Shown here: positions 1-4,177 of the stretch, in pieces | How positions within the stretch are numbered: the stretch's first letter is position 1 | Layout of the letters: each line of letters begins with the position of its first letter | NCBI GenBank assembly: GCA_017544125.1 | Contig: JAFYET010000080.1 | Location: 1-5,100, forward strand | Source: Ruminococcus sp. | GTDB lineage: Bacteria > Bacillota > Clostridia > Oscillospirales > Ruminococcaceae | Direction of reading: 5' to 3' | Length of the DNA: 5,100 nucleotides | Program-made: the position numbers and the translations under genes | Notes under the pieces: model-generated | Database searches by the model: none | Told to the model about the DNA's origin: nothing | Seen by the model: the letters and a program-made list of their open reading frames with translations, nothing else

Positions 1-39
1 ATTATTTAGGATATTATAACATAAAATTATTAAGAAAGT

Positions 40-73
40 TTGATATGCTCTTAAAAAATGTGAATGATATATT
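40..73 (+). promoter_or_regulatory. AT-rich leader with weak promoter candidates for the small-gene cluster
   Basis: The first 94 bases hold no gene and are very AT-rich. A TTGATA (40-45) resembles a -35 box and is followed after 17 bases by AATGAT (63-68), a poor -10; TATATT (68-73) is a better -10 but is too far away (22 bases). A CATAAAAT at 20-27 resembles the -10 of sporulation sigma-E promoters, but the window starts too close to judge its -35. None of these is convincing; a promoter is expected here because the first gene of the cluster starts at 95. Confidence 0.2.
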
Positions 74-94
74 TTTAACGAAAGGGACGATACT

Positions 95-343
95 ATGCAG
101 AACCAGCAGCTTGACAGCAAAGCCCTACAGGCGCTTATAAAAATGGCATCACAAAAACTCGGCACCACCCCCGAAAGGCTCGAACAGCAGATCAGTGACG
201 GCTCGCTCGAGCGGGCGATAAACAATATGCACGGCAGCAGCGGCAGGATATTGCAGCAGGCTATGAAAGACCCGAAGTCTGCCGAAAAATACCTGAACAC
301 GCCGGGGGCAAAAAGCATATACAAAAAGCTCGGGGGTAAGTAG
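95..343 (+). CDS. Uncharacterised small helical protein, first gene of a three-gene cluster
   Basis: This gene encodes an 82-residue soluble protein with no signal peptide or membrane segment. The ATG at 95 is preceded by a good ribosome binding site (AAAGGGACG, 81-89). The protein is charged and rich in Gln and Lys. It appears to be all helix: a first helix at about residues 6-21, the turn LGTTPERLE at 22-30, a second segment (DGSLERAINNM, 35-45), then QQAMKDPKSAEKYLNTPGAK (54-73) and a basic end with KKLGGK. The LGTTPE turn and the 'DPKSAEKYLNTPGAK' style of tail remind me of a family of small clostridial hypothetical proteins, but I cannot assign a function. It lies 3 nt before the next gene, whose ribosome binding site sits in its last codons, so the two are co-transcribed and probably translationally coupled. 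The coding call is firm; the role is unknown. Confidence 0.85.
   Translation: MQNQQLDSKALQALIKMASQKLGTTPERLEQQISDGSLERAINNMHGSSGRILQQAMKDPKSAEKYLNTPGAKSIYKKLGGK
332..337 (+). promoter_or_regulatory. Ribosome binding site deciding a TTG start
   Basis: GGGGGT at 332-337 differs from GGAGGT by one base and lies 9 nt before the TTG at 347. The in-frame ATG at 359 has only weak purine content at the right distance, so TTG is the preferred start. The site lies inside the last codons of the preceding gene. Confidence 0.6.
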
Positions 344-346
344 GCG

Positions 347-766
347 TTGGATGATCTGATGAGTAAGCTGCAAAGCGTTTTGAATGATGAGCAGTCTATG
401 GCGCAGATAAGCGAGCTTGCAAAGATGCTCTCGGGCAGCAGCAACTCACCGCCCGAAGAGGGCAGCGCAAATGGTAACGGCGGCGGGCTTTCAGAGCTTT
501 CATCGCTGCTTGGAAACACTCCCCCGCCAAAGGGCGAGCAGGGCGGCATTGACCCCGCAGTTATGCTGCGGCTCGGTTCGGTGATATCAGCCGCCACCAA
601 GAACGATGACAGCGTAAACCTGCTGCTTGCGCTAAAGCCGATGGTCAGCGAGGAAAAGCGTAGCAAGATAGACAGGGTGATAAGCGTTTTCCGCCTGCTT
701 GCTGCCTACCCTGCGCTGAAAGAGAGCGGTCTTTTAGGAGGTGACGGGCTTGGACTTTTCAAATGA
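347..766 (+). CDS. Uncharacterised 139-aa protein with a low-complexity linker and a conserved-looking helical C-terminus
   Basis: The protein has three parts. An N-terminal helical segment (1-28) resembles an amphipathic helix. A Ser/Gly/Asn/Pro-rich low-complexity linker spans about 29-68 and includes short Gly and Pro runs. A helical C-terminal domain (69-130) contains the stretch LLLALKPMVSEEKRSKIDR (92-110) and ends with a Gly-rich tail. No signal peptide or transmembrane helix is evident. A C-terminus of the type 'ALKP-x-(L/V)SEEKR-x-K(I/V)D, helix, LKESGLL' is familiar to me from small clostridial hypothetical proteins, but I know no assigned function. The TTG start is chosen because of the GGGGGT site 9 nt upstream; ATG at 359 would shorten the protein by four residues. 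The gene overlaps the next one by 17 bp, and its last codons carry that gene's ribosome binding site, so the pair is very likely translationally coupled. Confidence 0.82.
   Translation: MDDLMSKLQSVLNDEQSMAQISELAKMLSGSSNSPPEEGSANGNGGGLSELSSLLGNTPPPKGEQGGIDPAVMLRLGSVISAATKNDDSVNLLLALKPMVSEEKRSKIDRVISVFRLLAAYPALKESGLLGGDGLGLFK
736..744 (+). promoter_or_regulatory. Near-perfect Shine-Dalgarno AGGAGGTGA that fixes the start at TTG 750
   Basis: AGGAGGTGA is fully complementary to the 3' end of 16S rRNA. The GTG at 741 lies inside this site and so cannot be the start it serves. The in-frame TTG at 750 lies 8 nt after AGGAGG, the ideal distance. The site is embedded in the coding end of the preceding gene. 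Confidence 0.8.
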
Positions 767-1025
767 TGAGAACCTCAACCGTATGCAGCGTGAGGCAATA
801 GAGCGTGCCCGTGAGATGCACAGGCGTGCAAGCTCGTATATAAGCGGCAGCGGCACGCCGCCCTCACCGCCCGCAACCGACAAAAGCACCCCGAAGGAGC
901 TTTTTGACCTTGGAAATATCAAGATAGACGAGGAAAAGGCTCTTATCGGAATGCTCATTTACATCATATACAAAAACGGGGGCGACTTCAAGCTGCTGTT
1001 AGGGCTTATGTACCTTCTGCTTTGA
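750..1025 (+). CDS. Uncharacterised 91-aa protein with a hydrophobic two-segment C-terminal tail
   Basis: Starting at TTG 750, the protein has a charged, Arg-rich N-terminal helix (RMQREAIERAREMHRRA, 11-27), a Ser/Pro/Gly/Thr-rich linker (28-49), and a C-terminal hydrophobic region (about 64-91). That region is two short hydrophobic runs (ALIGMLIYIIY and LLLGLMYLLL) separated by KNGGDFK. Each run is too short for a standard membrane helix, so the tail could be a membrane-inserted hairpin, a tail anchor or a buried amphipathic pair; the sequence alone does not decide. The protein ends directly on the hydrophobic run. It is the last gene of the three-gene cluster, overlaps the preceding gene by 17 bp, and overlaps the 3' end of the convergent nth gene by 27 bp. 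No known family is recognised with confidence, and its function is unknown. Confidence 0.8.
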   Translation: MDFSNDENLNRMQREAIERAREMHRRASSYISGSGTPPSPPATDKSTPKELFDLGNIKIDEEKALIGMLIYIIYKNGGDFKLLLGLMYLLL

Positions 1026-1649
1026 CTTATAGTATGTACACACGTCGCTCAGCTCGCATTCACCGCACTTTTCGCCCCTTGCCTTACATACATCACGCCC
1101 GAACATCACAAGCCTGTGGCAGAAGTCAGATGAGCGCTCCTTCGGTATCACGGGCAGCAGCTCCTGCTCGACCTTTGCAGGCTCTTTTGACTTTGACAGC
1201 CCCAGCCTGCCGCATATCCTGATACAGTGTGTGTCGGTAACTATTGCAGGCAGATGATGAACATCGCCCATGATAAGGTTAGCCGTCTTTCTGCCTATGC
1301 CGGGCAGGGTGGTCAGCTCGTCTATCGTCTTTGGTATCTCACCGCCGAAGTTATCAATAAGCGCCCTGCACATACCCACCACCGACTGCGCCTTTGACTT
1401 ATAAAGCCCGCAGGGTTTGATAATGCGCTCTACATCCTCTATATCGGCATTTGCAAAATCTTCGATGCTCTTATATTTTGCAAAAAGCTCTTTTGTAACT
1501 ATATTTACCCTTGCATCGGTACACTGCGCCGAGAGCCGCCCTGCTATCATAAGCTCGTGGGGCTTTTGATAAATGAGCGAGCACCTGGCATCGGGGTATC
1601 TTTTTTCAAGCCTGTCACACACGATGACGGCTTTTTCTTTTTTCGTCAT
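999..1649 (-). CDS. nth: Endonuclease III, DNA glycosylase/AP lyase
   Basis: This bifunctional base-excision repair enzyme removes oxidised pyrimidines and cleaves the abasic site by beta-elimination. The 216 aa match the usual length of about 210. All hallmarks are visible. LSAQCTDARVN (39-49) lies near the start. The helix-hairpin-helix LPGIGRKTAN (115-124) carries the catalytic lysine K121. The TDTH motif (138-141) carries the catalytic aspartate D139. The four cysteines of the [4Fe-4S] cluster, C188-X6-C195-X2-C198-X5-C204, have exactly the family spacing. The ATG at 1649 has an AAAGGAAG ribosome binding site. The stop codon of the upstream membrane-protein gene ends 1 nt before it, so the two form an operon. 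The last 27 bp overlap, tail to tail, the end of the uncharacterised gene on the other strand. No terminator hairpin is visible after the stop. Nothing suggests inactivation. Confidence 0.97.
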   Translation of the reverse strand: MTKKEKAVIVCDRLEKRYPDARCSLIYQKPHELMIAGRLSAQCTDARVNIVTKELFAKYKSIEDFANADIEDVERIIKPCGLYKSKAQSVVGMCRALIDNFGGEIPKTIDELTTLPGIGRKTANLIMGDVHHLPAIVTDTHCIRICGRLGLSKSKEPAKVEQELLPVIPKERSSDFCHRLVMFGRDVCKARGEKCGECELSDVCTYYKSKQKVHKP

Positions 1650-1650
1650 A

Positions 1651-2124
1651 TTAAACTTCCTTTCGGGTGGGGGTAAGGCTTTTTAAAAACGCCGGGAAAC
1701 GCAGCCTGTCTTTATTTATCAAAAACACGCCGCTTTTAAAAACGAAGTGCCGAAGCAGCTCGTCAAAGAACATTCCCGCAAGTGTAATTATCCCCCATTT
1801 GAGGGAGTATTCAATACATATCTGCCCACGGTAGTTGTATGACAGCGACGAATAATCCCATATAGCAAGCCCGAGGCTTAAATTGAGTATGAGCCCTGCT
1901 ATATACTCAGCACAGGTGATAAATACCGCCCCTGCCGCCATAGCCGTAACTATAAGCATACCACGCCTGCGCCTGTCATTCAGGCTATGGATAAACAGCA
2001 TAGCCACGCCGCCTAAAAGCCCCATTGTGATGTGCGTTCTGCCCCTTGCAAAAAGCTCACAAAGCCCGTAGCAAAACGCCCCCACAAAAAACACCGCAAA
2101 GCTCTCTATCCTCGCCCTTGTCAT
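1651..2124 (-). CDS. Small multi-pass membrane protein of the CmpB-like 'putative ABC transporter permease' family
   Basis: The 157-residue product has about four hydrophobic segments: roughly residues 7-24, 31-48, 56-88 (long, probably one or two helices) and 109-128. It also has a positively charged loop (DRRRRG, 50-55) and a basic tail. The run AEYIAG (72-77) followed by WDYS (89-92), NYRGQICIEYS (97-107) and W110 is the signature I associate with the family annotated as putative ABC transporter permease (ABC_trans_CmpB, PF06541). The transport role behind that name is unproven, and no ATP-binding partner is present here. The start is taken at ATG 2124 because GGCGGT (2131-2136) lies 6 nt before it; the in-frame GTG at 2145 has no ribosome binding site. 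A promoter lies about 70 bp upstream, and nth follows after 1 nt, so the two are co-transcribed. Confidence 0.85.
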   Translation of the reverse strand: MTRARIESFAVFFVGAFCYGLCELFARGRTHITMGLLGGVAMLFIHSLNDRRRRGMLIVTAMAAGAVFITCAEYIAGLILNLSLGLAIWDYSSLSYNYRGQICIEYSLKWGIITLAGMFFDELLRHFVFKSGVFLINKDRLRFPAFLKSLTPTRKEV

Positions 2125-2195
2125 AAACTCACCGCCCGTTCTCACATCACGATTATTATGTGAAGCGAAGGGCTGTTCTATTCTTTTTTATCAGA

Positions 2196-2224
2196 TTTTT
2201 ATGCACGTTAAGGCTTAGTGTCAA
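2196..2224 (-). promoter_or_regulatory. Sigma-A-type promoter for the membrane protein-nth operon
   Basis: On the minus strand a perfect TTGACA (2219-2224) is followed after exactly 17 bases by TAAAAA (2196-2201), which matches TATAAT at 4 of 6 positions. Transcription would start near 2189, giving a leader of about 65 nt before the ATG at 2124. It lies only 11 bp past the stop of ahcY, and I see no terminator hairpin between them. The downstream pair could therefore be transcribed both from here and by read-through from ahcY. Confidence 0.6.
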
Positions 2225-2235
2225 CCATGCATTGC

Positions 2236-3489
2236 TTATGCGTTCCAGCTGTTAAGATACCTCTCCTGCTCAGCTGTCAGGGTATCTATCTCAAAGCCCC
2301 AGTGGCGCAGCTTTTCTCTTGCCACTTCGTTATCAACGCTCTCGGGAACGCCTATTACCATATCTCCGACCTCATGCTTTTCATCACGGTGCTGTGCAAG
2401 GTAGAGTGCCGACAGCGCCTGTATAGCAAATGACATATCCATTATCTCAGCAGGGTGCCCGTCGCCTGCGGCAAGGTTTACAAGCCTGCCCTCGCCTATC
2501 ACATAGAGGGTGTTGCCGTTATCAAGGGTATAGCCGTCGATATTGTTTCTGGCGAGAAACTTTTGCTTTGCCATTTTTTCAAGGCCTGCTACGTCTACCT
2601 CGCAGTCAAAGTGACCTGCGTTGCAGAGAATTGCGCCGTCCTTCATATTCACAAAGCTGTCTTTGCAGATAACGTCCTTACAGCCGGTAACTGTTATGAA
2701 GAAGTCGCCCACCTTAGCAGCCTCGGTCATCTTCATAACGGTAAAGCCGTCCATTACCGCCTCGGCAGCCTTTACAGGGTCAACCTCGGTAACTATTACA
2801 CGAGCGCCAAGCCCCTTTGCACGCATGGCAACGCCCTTGCCGCACCAGCCGTAACCTGCAACGACCACATTCTTGCCTGCGACTATGAGGTTAGTGGTGC
2901 GGTTTATACCGTCCCACACCGACTGACCTGTGCCATAGCGGTTATCAAAAAGATGCTTGCAGCGTGCGTTGTTAACAAGCACCATGGGGAATTTAAGAGC
3001 CTTTTCTTTATTCATAGCCATAAGGCGTATAATGCCCGTGGTAGTCTCCTCACAGCCGCCTATCACCTGCGGGATAAGGGAGGCATACTCATTGTGCATA
3101 ATATTTACCAGGTCGCCGCCGTCGTCGATAATGATGTTCGGGCCTATCTTTACAACTTCCGAGATATGGCTGTGATACTCCTCATCGGTAGCGCCGTGCC
3201 ATCCAAAAACACTCAGCCCGTCATGCACGAGTGCTGCTGCCACATCGTCCTGAGTTGAGAGCGGGTTTGAGCCTGTGACATACATCTGCGCACCGCCTGC
3301 GGCAAGCACCTTGCAAAGATACGCCGTCTTTGCTTCAAGGTGAACAGAAAGCGCTACTTTAAGTCCCTCAAAGGGCTTCTCCTTTATAAAGCGCTCCTCC
3401 AGCCCGTTTAAAAGGGGCATATTGTGGCGCACCCAGTCTATTTTTCTTTTGCCGCTCTCCCAGAGCGATTCATCTCTTATTATACTCAT
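2236..3489 (-). CDS. ahcY: Adenosylhomocysteinase (S-adenosyl-L-homocysteine hydrolase), short form
   Basis: This cytosolic NAD-dependent enzyme splits S-adenosylhomocysteine into adenosine and homocysteine, relieving product inhibition of methyltransferases. The 417 residues carry all family landmarks: H50 in the substrate region, STQDD (78-82), IDDGGDL (121-127), CEETTTG (146-152), K178 with FDN (181-183), RYGTGQS (184-190), the NAD-binding GYGWCG (212-217), the NAGHFD motif (290-295), and EGRLVNL with GHPAEIM (333-350). The pattern STQDDVAAAL and HLFDNRYGTGQS resembles the compact forms of archaea and Thermotoga rather than the long form, which has an extra insertion. The protein ends soon after EQERYLNSW and lacks the Lys/Tyr C-terminal extension of the long form. 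The ATG at 3489 is preceded by AAAGGAGAGGA. The upstream thioesterase ends 2 nt before it, so they form one operon. Start and function are secure. Confidence 0.97.
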   Translation of the reverse strand: MSIIRDESLWESGKRKIDWVRHNMPLLNGLEERFIKEKPFEGLKVALSVHLEAKTAYLCKVLAAGGAQMYVTGSNPLSTQDDVAAALVHDGLSVFGWHGATDEEYHSHISEVVKIGPNIIIDDGGDLVNIMHNEYASLIPQVIGGCEETTTGIIRLMAMNKEKALKFPMVLVNNARCKHLFDNRYGTGQSVWDGINRTTNLIVAGKNVVVAGYGWCGKGVAMRAKGLGARVIVTEVDPVKAAEAVMDGFTVMKMTEAAKVGDFFITVTGCKDVICKDSFVNMKDGAILCNAGHFDCEVDVAGLEKMAKQKFLARNNIDGYTLDNGNTLYVIGEGRLVNLAAGDGHPAEIMDMSFAIQALSALYLAQHRDEKHEVGDMVIGVPESVDNEVAREKLRHWGFEIDTLTAEQERYLNSWNA

Positions 3490-3491
3490 TT

Positions 3492-3920
3492 TTAGTCCTC
3501 TCCTTTATCTACATACTGCGAGAATTTTTCATAGACCTCGGGGAATTTCTTTTTAAGCCGCACGGGCATAAGGTTCTCATCTGTAAAGCAGTGCTTGGTC
3601 TCGGCAGTGAGTGCCAGCTTGCCTGTGGTGAGGTTATTGACCTCATACTTTACCGAGAACTTACAGCCGTTAAAATCAGTAAGCCTGCAAATGACTTCAA
3701 ACTCATCATCAAACCTCAGCGGGAACTTATATTCAAGCTGCACCGCAAGCACGGGTATCATAAGCCCCATTTGCTCGACCATGGTAAAAGGCAGCCCCGC
3801 CTTGGTCATAAGGTCTACCCTTGACTCTTCAAGTATACGAACATAATTTGAATGGTGGACTATGCCCATTTTATCCGTCTCATAATAATATGCACGGCGT
3901 TTGTAAGGTGTTGTTTTCAT
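3492..3920 (-). CDS. Acyl-CoA thioesterase, YbgC/4-hydroxybenzoyl-CoA thioesterase (hotdog-fold) family
   Basis: This cytosolic enzyme of 142 aa, typical for the single hotdog domain, is expected to hydrolyse an acyl-CoA thioester. Its substrate cannot be read from the sequence. The family signature is clear at the N-terminus: YYETDKMGIVHHSNYVR (12-28), where D16 matches the conserved active-site Asp of the 4HBT family, followed by LEESR (30-34). The remainder fits the strands of the fold (LEYKFPLRFDDEFEV and the following strands). An open frame extends upstream to 4004, but ATG 3920 is the true start. It has GGAG (3929-3932) 8 nt ahead, the family motif begins at the right distance, and the consensus promoter at 3939-3967 lies inside the would-be extension. 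ahcY follows after 2 nt, so the two genes share a transcript. Annotation of related genes as acyl-CoA thioesterase is common; 'YbgC-like' is as precise as I can be. Confidence 0.9.
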   Translation of the reverse strand: MKTTPYKRRAYYYETDKMGIVHHSNYVRILEESRVDLMTKAGLPFTMVEQMGLMIPVLAVQLEYKFPLRFDDEFEVICRLTDFNGCKFSVKYEVNNLTTGKLALTAETKHCFTDENLMPVRLKKKFPEVYEKFSQYVDKGED

Positions 3921-3938
3921 AGTATCATCTCCGTATTT

Positions 3939-3967
3939 ATTATACCAAAATAAGCAGCCATTGTCAA
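3939..3967 (-). promoter_or_regulatory. Perfect-consensus sigma-A promoter for the thioesterase-ahcY operon
   Basis: On the minus strand TTGACA (3962-3967), a 17-bp spacer and TATAAT (3939-3944) match the housekeeping consensus at every position. The expected start of transcription is near 3932-3933, only about 12 nt before the ATG at 3920. The GGAG ribosome binding site (3929-3932) would be at or next to the 5' end of the mRNA. No room is left for a riboswitch or attenuator. Confidence 0.85.
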
Positions 3968-3988
3968 TGAATAACCCCCGAAGCGAAA

Positions 3989-4018
3989 GCATATTATTTA
4001 ACACAGGCAGCTTATTAT
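3989..4018 (+). promoter_or_regulatory. Weak candidate sigma-E promoter for the SpoIID-like gene
   Basis: GCATATT (3989-3995) fits the -35 pattern of the mother-cell sporulation factor sigma-E, which controls spoIID in Bacillus. After 15 bases comes CTTATTAT (4011-4018), which matches the -10 consensus CATACAAT at 5 of 8 positions only. Transcription from here would give a leader of about 150 nt carrying all the inverted repeats. An alternative -10, CATACTTT (4061-4068), has no matching -35. This is a suggestion only. Confidence 0.2.
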
Positions 4019-4022
4019 TCTA

Positions 4023-4053
4023 TGCCCCTCTATATATAGTGCCAAAAGGGGCA
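4023..4053 (+). repeat. Inverted repeat TGCCCCT ... AGGGGCA around a TA-rich loop
   Basis: The arms at 4023-4029 and 4047-4053 are perfectly complementary (7 bp, GC-rich) and enclose 17 bases including TATATATA. No T-run follows it on the plus strand, so it is not an intrinsic terminator. It may be a protein-binding dyad or an mRNA hairpin. Confidence 0.45.
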
Positions 4054-4056
4054 AAA

Positions 4057-4076
4057 GTTGCATACTTTGATGCAAC
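4057..4076 (+). repeat. Inverted repeat GTTGCAT-N6-ATGCAAC
   Basis: This is a perfect 7-bp dyad with a 6-base centre (ACTTTG), compact enough for a helix-turn-helix operator or a short hairpin. The T-run at 4089-4094 begins 12 bases after the stem, too far for a classical terminator. The half-site TTGCA recurs in the next dyad. Confidence 0.5.
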
Positions 4077-4117
4077 AATTGAGAATGATTTTTTCATTTA
4101 ACTTGATAATCTGCCTT

Positions 4118-4149
4118 TTGCACAAAGCGACAGCAGCAAAGCTGTGCAA
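4118..4149 (+). repeat. Inverted repeat TTGCACA ... TGTGCAA just upstream of the SpoIID ribosome binding site
   Basis: The 7-bp arms at 4118-4124 and 4143-4149 enclose 18 bases and can gain a G-U pair at their base (4117/4150). Inside lies a second possible stem, ACAGC (4130-4134) with GCTGT (4141-4145). It uses part of the same downstream arm, so the two stems exclude one another. The ribosome binding site begins 14 nt after the arm. Confidence 0.45.
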
Positions 4150-4163
4150 GATAACAACAAATT

Positions 4164-4169
4164 AAGGAG
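4164..4169 (+). promoter_or_regulatory. Ribosome binding site AAGGAG that fixes a TTG start
   Basis: AAGGAG lies 8 nt before TTG 4178. An in-frame TGA (4175-4177) directly abuts this TTG, so the reading frame cannot begin any further upstream. Confidence 0.8.
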
Positions 4170-4177
4170 TGAGCTGA

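Larger units (their letters stand above)
3968..4177. other. Non-coding divergent intergenic region with several inverted repeats
   Basis: This stretch separates the thioesterase promoter from the SpoIID start and contains no plausible gene. It holds three perfect 7-bp inverted repeats: TGCCCCT/AGGGGCA (4023-4029 and 4047-4053), GTTGCAT/ATGCAAC (4057-4063 and 4070-4076) and TTGCACA/TGTGCAA (4118-4124 and 4143-4149). A weaker AATGA/TCATT pair flanks a T-run (4084-4098). Between and around them it is AT-rich. The repeats are described separately. They could be DNA operators, mRNA leader structure for SpoIID, or both. Confidence 0.6.

Noticed and set aside
741..749. GTG 741 as the start of the third small gene
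   Set aside because: The GTG is part of the AGGAGGTGA Shine-Dalgarno sequence itself; TTG 750 has the correct spacing.
2125..2145. GTG 2145 as the start of the membrane protein
   Set aside because: It has no ribosome binding site, whereas ATG 2124 has GGCGGT 6 nt upstream.
2229..2241. Short inverted repeat GCAT-N5-ATGC at the ahcY stop as a terminator
   Set aside because: Only 4 bp, AT-containing and without a following T-run on the minus strand.
2455..3258. Long plus-strand open frame of 267 codons opposite ahcY
   Set aside because: It is entirely antisense to an unmistakable adenosylhomocysteinase, has no family motif and no supporting ribosome binding site; it is a by-product of codon bias.
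3921..3938. An SAH or SAM riboswitch ahead of the thioesterase-ahcY operon
   Set aside because: Such elements are known near ahcY genes, but the promoter leaves only about a dozen leader bases here, so none can fit.
3921..4004. N-terminal extension of the thioesterase by 28 residues
   Set aside because: The consensus promoter lies inside it, it has no ribosome binding site, and the hotdog family starts close to the Met at 3920.
4057..4094. Intrinsic terminator made of the GTTGCAT dyad and the T-run
   Set aside because: The T-run starts 12 bases after the stem and the stem is AT-containing; there is also no upstream plus-strand gene to terminate.
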